Counted from the first letter of the stretch, positions 8,997 to 16,700 are shown. The stretch: 64,000 nucleotides of DNA from Desulfopila sp. IMCC35006 (GCF_005116645.1 NZ_SWCM01000005.1:124001-188000), one strand, 5' to 3'. Notes: generated by a model not told the origin, from the letters alone. Made by a program: numbers and translations.

Positions 8997-9016
8997 CACT
9001 TGAATTGTTTCAAGTG
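8997..9016. promoter_or_regulatory. Perfect palindrome CACTTGAA-TTGT-TTCAAGTG
   Basis: A perfect 8-bp inverted repeat with a 4-base centre lies 24 bases upstream of the ATG at 8973 and is the most obvious operator-like site ahead of the hdr/frd operon. No T tract follows, so a protein-binding site is likelier than a terminator. The regulator is unknown. Confidence 0.4.
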
Positions 9017-9230
9017 AATGACGGCTCATTTTTTAACTGGCCCAGAGCAATCTACAACAAACAGTTGATGCTTTTTTAGCAGGATCGAATAGATTATCCG
9101 ACCATGGAGCCCAGTAAAATGAAGAATCGGTGCAGCGAAACTTGCATCAATTTCATTAAAGTATATACTTAAATCAATGATAGGCGGGCGGATACCCTGA
9201 CAGGAAAAAAATTCACCAGGACGGAATACT

Positions 9231-9515
9231 ATGAACCCTCCCGTATATAAAAATTGGGATGGGATTGAACGTCGACAACCAAACGGCGAGCGAAGAAGTG
9301 CTGATCGCCGTGCAGTTCGTGAACGGCGATCCGATAGACGAGACAGCACCCAGAAAAAGAACATCAGCTTTTACGGGTGGTTACGCTCAATAATGAAGCG
9401 AAGATTAGGGGTTGACCGAAGAAAATACATCGATCAACGAACCATTCCCGACCGACGCAACCCAGCTCCACGATCAATGCTTACTCAAGAAGAACTGGCG
9501 GATCTGCTGAAATAA
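9231..9515 (+). CDS. Arg-rich hypothetical protein with ERR/DRR repeats
   Basis: The 94-residue protein is very basic and carries repeated ERR and DRR triplets (GIERRQPNGERRSADRR, then ERRSDRR, VDRR and PDRR). A short hydrophobic stretch (ISFYGWL) sits in the middle, and the end is acidic (EELADLLK). Such xRR repeat proteins are seen beside signalling and PilZ genes, but I know no function. AGGACGGAA stands before the ATG. It faces the VKOR-thioredoxin gene tail to tail. Confidence 0.55.
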   Translation: MNPPVYKNWDGIERRQPNGERRSADRRAVRERRSDRRDSTQKKNISFYGWLRSIMKRRLGVDRRKYIDQRTIPDRRNPAPRSMLTQEELADLLK

Positions 9516-9551
9516 ATCATGGACGCCAGTTCATATTCCCGACAGATACGG

Positions 9552-10502
9552 CTACTGCTTCGTCTCCGTGGACGCAGCCGGTGCGGGAGTATCACATTCG
9601 GCTCCCACCTTGCAGGCATCATCAGCCCCGGGTTGCCCTTGAGGAACAATCGTATATCCTGATGACTCCACACTGCTGGTCCCGGTATAATCGGTTGTTT
9701 CTTTCGTCCGGCAGTTTTCCCTCAGATATTGACCAATCTGCTGTTCTCCTTTCAGGACAAGAGTTTTTTGATCTTTTGTCGCAACAAGGACCGGAATCTC
9801 GGTCAGCGCCAGACTTTTCATAAAATTGACATTTATTTCAGGATGATAGTCTGCTTTAAGCGTAACACCGGGAAAAGAAAATACATTAATTCGCTCAATC
9901 GGATTAAACCCCACGGCGCAACTGTTTCCTTCTTTCAGTGTATCAATTACTTTTTCACAATGCGCACATGTCGAAGAGAAAAAGAGATAGAGTTTCGTAT
10001 CTTGCCGTTCTCCCGGTAATGTCGCCATGCTCCCCGCTTCAAGGGATGCCCCGGGGCCTGTTTCCTGCCGAAACTGAAGGCTGAAACAGGCAACTGTCAC
10101 CGCAGAAAAAAGCACAATCCCCCGAAAAACCTGACGCGCTCCGCTCAGTATATTTAATACGACAATGAAGCCCAGGATAACCATGCAGTACGAGCAGAAA
10201 ACCGTGGCAATTTTATATTGAAAAAATACCAGCACGGCCTCGGCACAAAGACCTGCCAGAAGCAACAGCCTGGCCAGTTTATGCCAGTGCTCGGACCCGT
10301 CCCGCCCCCACAACAGGCACCAGAAAAGGATTTGGAAAAACAAAAACCCGGCAAGGTTGAAGTACAGAGGGGAAACGGTTGTCAGACTGTCGACAACCGC
10401 ACAACCGTTGTTAAAACAAAGAGTCTGCCCCTGGAGGTAGATGGCAAACGCCTGCACTGCAGTTAGAATGCTGGCCAGTAAAGCTAACGTCACGCGTATC
10501 AT
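9552..10502 (-). CDS. VKOR-family membrane protein fused to a thioredoxin-like domain
   Basis: The 316-residue protein has an N-terminal vitamin K epoxide reductase-like part with about five hydrophobic segments. Its loop cysteines are in CFNNGCAVVDSL and its active-site pair is in CSYCMV. A periplasmic thioredoxin-like domain with FFSSTCAHCEKV (CxxC) follows, and then a Ser/Thr/Pro-rich tail with two more cysteines. Bacterial VKOR homologues pass electrons from DsbA-like thiols to quinones and so drive disulfide formation. The fusion of both partners in one chain is known in bacteria. It is not in an operon with its neighbours. Confidence 0.82.
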   Translation of the reverse strand: MIRVTLALLASILTAVQAFAIYLQGQTLCFNNGCAVVDSLTTVSPLYFNLAGFLFFQILFWCLLWGRDGSEHWHKLARLLLLAGLCAEAVLVFFQYKIATVFCSYCMVILGFIVVLNILSGARQVFRGIVLFSAVTVACFSLQFRQETGPGASLEAGSMATLPGERQDTKLYLFFSSTCAHCEKVIDTLKEGNSCAVGFNPIERINVFSFPGVTLKADYHPEINVNFMKSLALTEIPVLVATKDQKTLVLKGEQQIGQYLRENCRTKETTDYTGTSSVESSGYTIVPQGQPGADDACKVGAECDTPAPAASTETKQ

Positions 10503-11101
10503 GGGATCTTTTTGTATGTAGAATAGTTTATTATTATTGTCGGGTGATACTCTACCATCTGGGTATACATCCCCGTTCCTCTCGTTATAACCGCAGCCAG
10601 CGTCCGCTTCAGAGCCTCACAGAGTTTTTGCCCCGGGAGGATGCGGCCACGGCCTGACAAACGGTGCTCTTCATGGAGTCACCATTTTTCACCCTGCATT
10701 GATACCTTGCCCGATCAGCACGATAAAACATTGTGGCAAAATCGTCACCCCCGATATAACACGCTGACATCAACACTCTTCACTTCCAGATCTTTCGGAC
10801 CATCCGGCGAAATGGATTTGTGCATGCCGGAAAACCCATAACATCTCGTGATTGTCCCTCATGTTCCGCTGCTGAATCAGGGGAGTGAGTTGTTCGTCTC
10901 CTTTCATGCCAAATAACTGAGTTGACAAAAAATGGCAAGAATACCCTCTTTTTCTTTCCAACGAACAAGGTAACGGATTATCTTAGCCGGATCAACGAGC
11001 TTAGCATTTTTTTCGCAGAGTTGGTAAGCAATATTTAATACAGCAAGCGACCGTTTCAGGCGGCAGTCGTTTACCAATAGGATTTACCCCACAGGAACAA
11101 C
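10503..11101. other. 600-base stretch without an intact gene
   Basis: No open frame here is convincing. On the minus strand, between about 10640 and 10850, one frame gives RADRARYQCRVKNGD after GGDDFATMFY. This resembles the tail of a GGDEF domain (RAD.ALYQAK..GRN) but is cut by stops and frame changes. The rest shows no repeats or strong promoters. Confidence 0.4.
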
Positions 11102-11569
11102 ATGGCAACGACATGGCAATTATTCACCTTTGCGGAGCTCACAACGGCTCAGCTTTACGCAATTCTCAAATTACGGCAAGAGGTCTTCGTCGTGGAGCAG
11201 CAATGTGTCTATCAGGATTGCGATGGCCAGGACCAAAACGCCCTCCATCTGCTGGGCTGGGATGACAGCGATACACAATCGGAACCAGTTGCCTATCTTC
11301 GGATACTGCCTCCTCAGACACGTGATGGCTTACCAGCTATCGGTAGAATCGTCACCCGTCGCGATATGAGAGGAAAGGGTCATGGTAAAGAAATGATGAC
11401 CAGGTGCCTGCACTGGATTGACGGATTGTACCCGAAGTCAGCTGTTGCAATTTCCGCACAGCAATATCTTGTTAAATTTTATAAAAATTTCGGCTTTGAT
11501 ATTGCTTCGGAAGGGTACGAGGAAGATGGTATTCCTCATATTCAGATGATCCGCAATCCATTGGCATAA
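11102..11569 (+). CDS. elaA: ElaA-family GNAT N-acetyltransferase
   Basis: The 155-residue protein matches the ElaA branch of GNAT acetyltransferases: LYAILKLRQEVFVVEQQCVY near the start, the acetyl-CoA loop RRDMRGKGHGKEMM and a late AISAQQYLVKFYKNFGF. The acceptor substrate of ElaA is not established. CAGGAAC precedes the ATG. The gene stands alone and is followed by a strong hairpin. Confidence 0.88.
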   Translation: MATTWQLFTFAELTTAQLYAILKLRQEVFVVEQQCVYQDCDGQDQNALHLLGWDDSDTQSEPVAYLRILPPQTRDGLPAIGRIVTRRDMRGKGHGKEMMTRCLHWIDGLYPKSAVAISAQQYLVKFYKNFGFDIASEGYEEDGIPHIQMIRNPLA

Positions 11570-11591
11570 TCGACAGAAGAGAACAGACTGT

Positions 11592-11622
11592 GTAACCGGA
11601 GCATCGGGGATGCCCCGGTTAC
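11592..11622. terminator. Hairpin between convergent genes
   Basis: GTAACCGG-A-GCATC pairs with GGATGC-C-CCGGTTAC in a long stem. It lies between the ends of elaA (+) and the DUF4388-like gene (-). A T tract is missing, so its strength as a terminator is uncertain. Confidence 0.55.
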
Positions 11623-11637
11623 GCTACGCAATGCCTG

Positions 11638-12174
11638 TCAGCCAAGTTTGTCCATGACCATCGCCCTGAATTTTTGTGCCTGCGCAGGAGATGGTATTTC
11701 GGCCGCCAGCGCATCGATGGCCGCCTGAAGGTCAGTGGCCTCACCGAGATGATCCTCGCAGATCAAACCCGCCATAGGACCTATATATCCGGCCAGACAG
11801 GCCTCCAGAGTGTTTTTTTGTTCTTGACTGAGGCCAGGGGCAGTCGAGCTAGAAGCACTGACGTCTGTCGCACCAAGCTTCTGCCCGCCGCTGAGGGATT
11901 TGAGAATTGCCTCGGTAGCAGGCAGCGGCATACGGCGGGAAACATTCCCTTCCTGGAATCGATAGCGACCGGCACGAATCGTCGACATAAGCTCCAGCGC
12001 CTCCTCCCCCCGCTTGTTAAAGAAATAGACAAAGACGATCTTCCCTTTATCGAGTATCAGCTGAGCGCTGCGATTTGCCTTTGTGGCGACAAACAGGTTT
12101 CCGGTAACTCTTTTTTCACATAATTTCGTTAAAGCAGATACAATTTGCGGGAACGGAATATATTCTTGAGTCAT
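11638..12174 (-). CDS. DUF4388/PatA-N-like protein
   Basis: The 178-residue protein starts with a domain of the PatA/DUF4388 type: a conserved G-x-L (TGNLFVATKANRSAQLILDKGKIVFVYF) followed by GEEALELMSTIRAGRYRFQEG. The last 60 residues are helical and I do not recognise them. DUF4388 proteins are usually small signalling adaptors. The gene starts 6 bases after the stop of the dCache-HAMP gene, so the two form an operon. Together they may be a receptor and its partner. Confidence 0.6.
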   Translation of the reverse strand: MTQEYIPFPQIVSALTKLCEKRVTGNLFVATKANRSAQLILDKGKIVFVYFFNKRGEEALELMSTIRAGRYRFQEGNVSRRMPLPATEAILKSLSGGQKLGATDVSASSSTAPGLSQEQKNTLEACLAGYIGPMAGLICEDHLGEATDLQAAIDALAAEIPSPAQAQKFRAMVMDKLG

Positions 12175-12180
12175 GATAGT

Positions 12181-13275
12181 CTACCTTTTGCGTAATCTGT
12201 CGAAAGCCATCTGCAGGCTGACACCCATCCTCTCAATTGCCCGTGCCAGGGCACCGATTTCGTCACTGCGTTCCGTTTCTTTTATCTTCGCACCTAGATT
12301 TCCCCGACTTATTTCATCGGCGATAGCAGTCAGATTGCGAATCGGTGTGCTGAGACGCAAAGCAAGGAGATAGGCGATAATCAGGACAGAAAAAAGGGTC
12401 GTTAACAGCAGGATGATCGCATTTCGCTCAGTTTCATTGGCAGCAGCGTAGGCCTCCTGATAGTCCTGCTGGACAATGAGGGTCCAACCTTGTTGAGTCT
12501 TCTTGGTATAAGCAACAATTTTTTTGCCGTCTTCTTCAAAAACAAACGAGTTGCGATCAAATATATTGCGCTGGTGAAGAGCCGGATGCGCACTCAGATC
12601 CTGCAGCTCTGATGAGACGTCACCATTGCCATGGGCGATCAGGCGATTGTTTTCGTCGAGCAGCACGGCAAACCCCGTTTTGCCAATCCTGGTCTTGGTG
12701 ATAGTTTTCGAGAGATCTTCAAGTGACATAGCGATGGCAATAACCCCGAGGATTCTGGTTCCTTCGCCCTGAATAGGCTTGGCCAGGATAAAAGCGGGTT
12801 TTCCCGAAGTCTTACCGAGAAGCACCTGCTGACCAAGCGATTTGCCGGCGAGCACCTGCTTGAAGTAGTCCCGGTCACCATAAAATGTCTGAGGTTTTCC
12901 ATCGCTTCGGCCCATATTCTCACCATTGGGCAGTACGGTGAAGGCCAGATAGACCCAATCATAGGTGTCAGCCATTGTTTTCAAGACCGGATTCTGCCTA
13001 TCACTTTGCATACTCTGGATCGCTGGCGTGTCGGCGTTCTGTTGCAAAACCCGCAGATTCATAGTGGTCCAGTCATCAACACTTCGGGTAAGACTCTCGG
13101 TGCTATTCATCAGATTCTCGAGAATATTGGCGGTCCAGTCGTGTTTTGATTTGTAAATACTGATATACCAGAGACCACCGATGGGAATAAGGGCAATAAT
13201 GCACATGGTTGTAAGTATCTGATATAAGATTTTAAAGCCTGCGCCCTCCTTTTCTGATGTTGCACCTTGGGCCAT
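12181..13275 (-). CDS. dCache-HAMP membrane sensor without an output domain
   Basis: The 364-residue protein has TM1 (about 18-38), a periplasmic double-Cache sensor region (about 45-275, with YFKQVLAGKSLGQQVLLGKT and GFAVLLDENNRLIAHG), TM2 (about 285-307) and a HAMP domain (to about 360). It then ends after MAFDRLRKR. Chemoreceptors and histidine kinases of this build normally continue into an output domain, which is absent here. The next gene of the operon, a DUF4388-like protein, may take that part. TGAAAT and an AGGAGG-type site precede the ATG. Confidence 0.8.
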   Translation of the reverse strand: MAQGATSEKEGAGFKILYQILTTMCIIALIPIGGLWYISIYKSKHDWTANILENLMNSTESLTRSVDDWTTMNLRVLQQNADTPAIQSMQSDRQNPVLKTMADTYDWVYLAFTVLPNGENMGRSDGKPQTFYGDRDYFKQVLAGKSLGQQVLLGKTSGKPAFILAKPIQGEGTRILGVIAIAMSLEDLSKTITKTRIGKTGFAVLLDENNRLIAHGNGDVSSELQDLSAHPALHQRNIFDRNSFVFEEDGKKIVAYTKKTQQGWTLIVQQDYQEAYAAANETERNAIILLLTTLFSVLIIAYLLALRLSTPIRNLTAIADEISRGNLGAKIKETERSDEIGALARAIERMGVSLQMAFDRLRKR

Positions 13276-13461
13276 TTCATTCCTCCTTTTTGCAAAGTTT
13301 TAGTATACTTCAGCAACAAGAATCAGGCAGGAGACGTCTCAAACCTACCCAGGATAGGCTGAACCTGCCGGGTGATGTCTCTAGCAAAAAAACACCTCAA
13401 ACGTATTCTCGCAAAAAACAGTCGCCTTAATCAAGAGAATTTGTCAAAAAGTCGAAAATGA

Positions 13462-13599
13462 GCTAGGAAGAGTACCTATGAAGACAAACAAGCACATTGC
13501 CACAGCACACCCGATGAAAAAATCTTTACGATTATGACAAGCTTCGCCCAGCTGCCTGAAACGATTGCCGACATCCTGCGCACAGCGATTGCGAAGTAA
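13462..13599 (+). pseudogene. Possible short C-terminal gene remnant
   Basis: In a 350-base gap, one frame reads PDEKIFTIMTSFAQLPETIA and on to a TAA at 13597. It has no good start and a stop just upstream. The pattern (..LPETIADILR.. at the very end) looks like the last helix of a von Willebrand-type or similar protein. This is a weak call; the remainder of 13276-13626 shows nothing. Confidence 0.25.
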
Positions 13600-13626
13600 A
13601 ACTTATCCTTTAAAAGGAGTACGACT

Positions 13627-13986
13627 ATGATCACCTATCTCTACTGGACTGCAGTAATCCTTGTTGCTGCCGCACTGTTCGCCATCTGTGCAAAAAACGA
13701 CAAGTGGAAAATAGGCACAATCCTCGCTCTGGTTGTGCTTCTTATAGGCTGGGGGGCATATTATTTCCGGTTACAACAGATTTTTGTCAAGCGCTACGGC
13801 GGGGTCATGACGATTACAGTTCCAGCAGGCCAATACCATATTGGAGCCACCTGGAAAGATGACAACCTGTGGATAGAGAATTATGATCCAGATGCAAACT
13901 CCTGTATTTTCACAGAATACTCGAAAGGAAACCTACTGCAGGGAAAAGTTACCATAAAAAATTGCAAGCCGATCCCCAAGATATAA
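13627..13986 (+). CDS. Small membrane protein of unknown function
   Basis: The 119-residue protein has two hydrophobic helices at the start (about 4-22 and 29-47). A soluble, probably extracytoplasmic part follows, with one lysine/aspartate-rich stretch and two cysteines (C98 region and C114). AAAGGAG stands before the ATG. I do not recognise the family. It lies upstream of rubredoxin but is separated from it by 165 bases containing a Fur-like site, so the two are probably not in one operon. Confidence 0.55.
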   Translation: MITYLYWTAVILVAAALFAICAKNDKWKIGTILALVVLLIGWGAYYFRLQQIFVKRYGGVMTITVPAGQYHIGATWKDDNLWIENYDPDANSCIFTEYSKGNLLQGKVTIKNCKPIPKI

Positions 13987-14031
13987 CAGAGAATTTCCTT
14001 GAGCTGCCAACGAGCAGGGCGGATTTCTATT

Positions 14032-14050
14032 GACAATAACAATCATTCCT
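14032..14050 (+). promoter_or_regulatory. Fur-box-like site upstream of rubredoxin
   Basis: GACAATAACAATCATTCCT matches the classical 19-base Fur consensus GATAATGATAATCATTATC at 13 positions by eye. It overlaps a TTGACA hexamer and stands about 100 bases before the rubredoxin start. Iron control of rubredoxin is plausible in anaerobes; this is inference. Confidence 0.35.
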
Positions 14051-14151
14051 ATTAAGGATATACTTACGAGATCAATCTGCCCTCTGCACAAAATTATTTT
14101 TATGTGTTTGACGGGTACATAATCTTTCAGCCACTCAAAAAGGAGAAAACA

Positions 14152-14310
14152 ATGCAAAAATGGGAATGTCCTTGTGGATACATCTACGATCCGGCCGAAG
14201 GTGACTACGAAAATGGCGTTGAGCCTGGCACTGCCTGGGAGAACGTCCCCGCAGACTGGGTCTGCCCTAAATGCGGTGCAGCGAAAGAGGATTTCTGGAA
14301 AGCTGATTAG
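14152..14310 (+). CDS. Rubredoxin with C-x-C first knuckle
   Basis: The 52-residue protein has the rubredoxin body ([10 protein letters not shown], then [13 protein letters not shown]) and binds one iron with four cysteines. AAAAGGAG before the ATG at 14152 fixes the start. The first iron knuckle reads W-E-C6-P-C8-G, with one residue between the cysteines instead of the usual two (CxxCG). The second (C38, C41) is normal. The DNA (TGT CCT TGT GGA) supports this reading. It probably serves as a one-electron carrier in oxygen or peroxide detoxification or fermentative redox steps. Its electron partner is not nearby. Confidence 0.9.
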   Translation: MQKWECPCGYIYDPAEGDYENGVEPGTAWENVPADWVCPKCGAAKEDFWKAD

Positions 14311-14318
14311 TGAATGAG

Positions 14319-14571
14319 AAATAATTTTCTTGTGTTTCTTACAAGAAAATTATTTCGTGAATGAACTTATCCCGCAAATCTTTTAGGCGGGATTAGTGGC
14401 CAATCAACAAACCTCCCGTGTTTTTAAAGAAATATATTTCGTGAATGAACTTATCCCCGCACAGCACGGGGACTGAACTGAGTACCCGTCAAGCGAGTAC
14501 TAGAAAGAGTCCCGCAAATCTTTTAGGCGGGATTAGTGGTCAGTCATCAAACCTCTTGTGTTTTTTGCAAG
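14319..14571. repeat. Composite hairpin repeats, copy C (two units)
   Basis: A perfect 15-bp stem (AAATAATTTTCTTGT at 14319-14333 with ACAAGAAAATTATTT at 14341-14355) opens the element just after rubredoxin and may end its transcript. The phrase TTTCGTGAATGAACTTATCCC occurs twice (about 14353 and 14436) and the hairpin ATCCCGCAAATCTTTTAGGC...GGGAT also twice. Only the second unit holds the CCCCGCACAGCACGGGG hairpin. These blocks repeat those at 4.5 kb. Confidence 0.7.
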
Positions 14572-14811
14572 AAATCTAGTAAGAACAATTTTTCTGCCCG
14601 CTCGGGCAGTAACCCTGATCTGGCTTAACCGTTTTCGATCTTTTCTACTCAATAACCACCTCTGCTACTTCTTCCATCTCCCCACCCTGCATCTTTTGCC
14701 GTGCGCAAAACTTGCACTTTTAAGCTATTTGAGAGAAAATTTTGACCTGCATCGTTGCTTTTACCTGCCGTTTCTAAAACTAACCTACCTGAATTGTTTG
14801 ACATCTTATTT

Positions 14812-14827
14812 CGGCACATTATTTGCT
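14812..14827 (+). promoter_or_regulatory. Sigma-54-type (-24/-12) promoter
   Basis: CGGCAC-ATTAT-TTGCT fits the sigma-54 consensus TGGCAC-N5-TTGCW with the required ten bases between GG and GC. It lies about 107 bases before the ATG of the PilZ-like gene, on the same strand. No activator gene is adjacent. The rest of 14572-14933 shows nothing else. Confidence 0.5.
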
Positions 14828-14933
14828 GGATATTTTCCACAGAAAAGTGCCTTGCGCTTCAAGAAGGTTTTTTCCGGCAGTTAACAACAACCTGCTCTTA
14901 GTTACTGGGACCGACATCTTTACGGAGGACAGT

Positions 14934-15335
14934 ATGAATCAACTCAACATCGATCACAACCCAGACGCACTCTATCTTTCGGAGCAAAGAACAATTGATC
15001 GCCAGGAAGCAATTCATCTTCTGGCCATCACGGAGCGGGGAACCGGACAAATACTCGATATCAGCGGTGAGGGGTTTTCTTTCGGTTGTCTCTATCCACA
15101 CACTTTTCCCCGTGAATTCAATGTCGATATCCTTGATGCCAAAGGTTCGCATATCAAAAAAATCAGGGTAAGGAAAATGTGGGAGACGGACAGCGACGAG
15201 CTGGGCTCGACCGCGGATTTTGAATTGGTCGTTGGGGTCAAATTTTCTGCATGCACTTGTGCACAGACGGATGAGATAACCCACCTGCTCGACAACATGG
15301 AAGAGGTTAATTACGCCTATCCGCAAATGTTTTAG
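14934..15335 (+). CDS. PilZ-like domain protein
   Basis: The 133-residue protein has R-rich DRQEAIHLLAI and then TGQILDISGEGFSF, like the PilZ block D-x-S-x-x-G, followed by a beta-rich region and a helical end. PilZ domains bind cyclic di-GMP. The classical RxxxR arginine pair is not clearly present (SEQRTIDRQEA is the nearest), so ligand binding is uncertain. GGAGGAC stands before the ATG at 14934. The sigma-54-type promoter upstream would fit a motility or surface-growth role. Confidence 0.55.
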   Translation: MNQLNIDHNPDALYLSEQRTIDRQEAIHLLAITERGTGQILDISGEGFSFGCLYPHTFPREFNVDILDAKGSHIKKIRVRKMWETDSDELGSTADFELVVGVKFSACTCAQTDEITHLLDNMEEVNYAYPQMF

Positions 15336-15356
15336 CACATTACAGATGACTTTCGT

Positions 15357-15548
15357 TTACCGGGGAGAGCACTGCAGTCCATAGTCCTCGCTGAAATCGG
15401 TCTGCAGGTCGATCTCCGGTGCATCGCCCGTCCCAAACATACTATTTACCAGGCCGGGTGATCCGCAGCCATATACCCAAACATTCTCCCACCTGGCAGC
15501 CATTCTTTGCCCGCAACGCACAGCCACAGGTCTACAACTTGCCATCAT
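15357..15548 (-). CDS. Small hypothetical protein
   Basis: A 63-codon frame beginning with two ATG codons after CAGAAGAAA reads RWENVWVYGCGSPGLVNSMF and ends in an acidic, cysteine-containing tail. Composition and codon use look protein-like, but I recognise no family and the ribosome site is poor. It lies on the opposite strand between the PilZ-like and rhodanese genes. Confidence 0.3.
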   Translation of the reverse strand: MMASCRPVAVRCGQRMAARWENVWVYGCGSPGLVNSMFGTGDAPEIDLQTDFSEDYGLQCSPR

Positions 15549-15672
15549 TTTCTTCTGACTTACTGTATCACTTTTACTGATTCTATTTCGGGCTAGTAAC
15601 TTTGAAATAATGCTCTTGTTTTTTACAGGAGAAGAATCTGTAAAGGCACCCATACTCACCAGGAGAAATCTT

Positions 15673-16062
15673 ATGAAAAGGATATTTTCATTTCTTGCTG
15701 TTCTATTTTTTTTAGCGGCAACACCGCTCTTTGCCGATTCGGTACCGAAAATGGAAAAAGAAGCTTTAAAATCTCTATTGGGCTCCAATAAACTGGTTAT
15801 CCTGGATGTTCGCCAGGACAGGGATTGGAATGCCAGTCAACAGAAGATTAAAGATGCAATGCGGGTTGATAACGGGGATCTCTCTTTTGCCATGAAATTA
15901 CCGAAAGATACTACTATTGTTCTCTATTGTGCCTGACCGAACGAATACACCAGTGCCAGGCTGGCACAAAAACTCATTGCCGTTGGATACCAGAACGTTT
16001 ATGCCTTGAAGGGCGGATGGAATGAATGGGACAGCAGTAATTTTCCCAGGGAAGATAAATAA
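15673..16062 (+). CDS. Selenocysteine-containing secreted rhodanese (TGA = Sec88)
   Basis: The 129-codon gene has an AGGAGA site, a signal peptide (about residues 1-21, ending PLFA) and a single rhodanese domain. The frame meets TGA at codon 88 (15934-15936) and continues without a break: IVLYCA-U-PNEYTSARLAQK, then VYALKGGWNEW, to TAA. In rhodaneses of this group the motif is CACPNE..SA, and the second cysteine is the catalytic persulfide-forming residue. Here TGA stands exactly in its place. A 6-bp hairpin with a GGC loop lies 16 bases after the TGA. A normal annotation would stop at the TGA and lose the active site. Confidence 0.82.
15953..15967 (+). promoter_or_regulatory. Bacterial SECIS-like hairpin
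   Basis: GTGCCA-GGC-TGGCAC forms a perfect 6-bp stem with G at the first two loop positions. It begins 16 bases downstream of the in-frame TGA, inside the coding region, as bacterial SECIS elements do. Confidence 0.65.
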
Positions 16063-16070
16063 GTTGGCCA

Positions 16071-16120
16071 ACAGCTTCCTTGCAAACATTGTCTTGCAGG
16101 GAAGCTGTCGGGTTTTCTTT
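16071..16120 (+). terminator. Intrinsic terminator of the rhodanese gene
   Basis: ACAGCTTCCTTGCAA pairs with TTGCAGGGAAGCTGT (one G-T pair, 8-base loop), followed by GGGTTTTCTTTTT. It begins 8 bases after the TAA at 16062. This supports the view that the gene really extends past the TGA. Confidence 0.85.
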
Positions 16121-16128
16121 TTCCGGTG

Positions 16129-16488
16129 TTAAATTTTAACCAGGTACGGCTTCAGTTTAGCCAGTGTCTTGTTGCCGATCCCCTTTATTTTGGTCAGTTC
16201 ATCAATACTTTTAAACTCCCCGTTGGTGTCGCGATACTTGAGAATCGCGTCGGCTGTCACCGGGCCGATGCCCGGCAGCTGGGTCAGCAACTTCTTGTCA
16301 GCGGTATTTATATTCACATCGTGGGCGATTTGCTGCTTCGCGCCTGTTGCTGTTTTAGACTTGGCAGTGTTGCTCACCGGAGCTGCTGCCTCGTTGGCTG
16401 CTGATACTGCATAGGTGTTTCCTGACAGGAAAGCCAGGGCGAAGGTGCAGGTAATAATGGCGACAAATAGCAGATGAATACGTTTCAT
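16129..16488 (-). CDS. ComEA-like helix-hairpin-helix protein
   Basis: The 119-residue protein has a signal peptide (about 1-27) and, after an Ala/Ser/Lys linker, the typical ComEA end: NINTADKKLLTQLPGIGPVTA...ILKYRDTNGEFKSIDELTKIKGIGNKTLAKLKPYL. The double HhH motif binds DNA without sequence preference. In natural transformation ComEA pulls DNA into the periplasm. Short ComEA-like proteins are also common in anaerobes with no proven competence. AAAGGAGATC precedes the ATG. Confidence 0.85.
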   Translation of the reverse strand: MKRIHLLFVAIITCTFALAFLSGNTYAVSAANEAAAPVSNTAKSKTATGAKQQIAHDVNINTADKKLLTQLPGIGPVTADAILKYRDTNGEFKSIDELTKIKGIGNKTLAKLKPYLVKI

Positions 16489-16700
16489 GTGATCTCCTTT
16501 TGAATAGTCTTAATTGATATTGCCGGCGTCTCAGCCGTTTGCGTTTTCTGTTAACTACCCACCTTGAAAACATTTTGCCTATCAATTTGCTGCGCAACAA
16601 AAGATGTCGTTTTCATTTCCTTAAAGACTATCCGCCTGGCCTCACATTTATCCCACAATGTTTATGGATCATAAGTTATCTGCATGAAACCGGTGCGCAC

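Noticed and set aside
13276-13626. Intact small gene before the two-helix membrane protein
   Set aside because: Only a start-less 45-codon frame is found; it is listed as a weak remnant instead.
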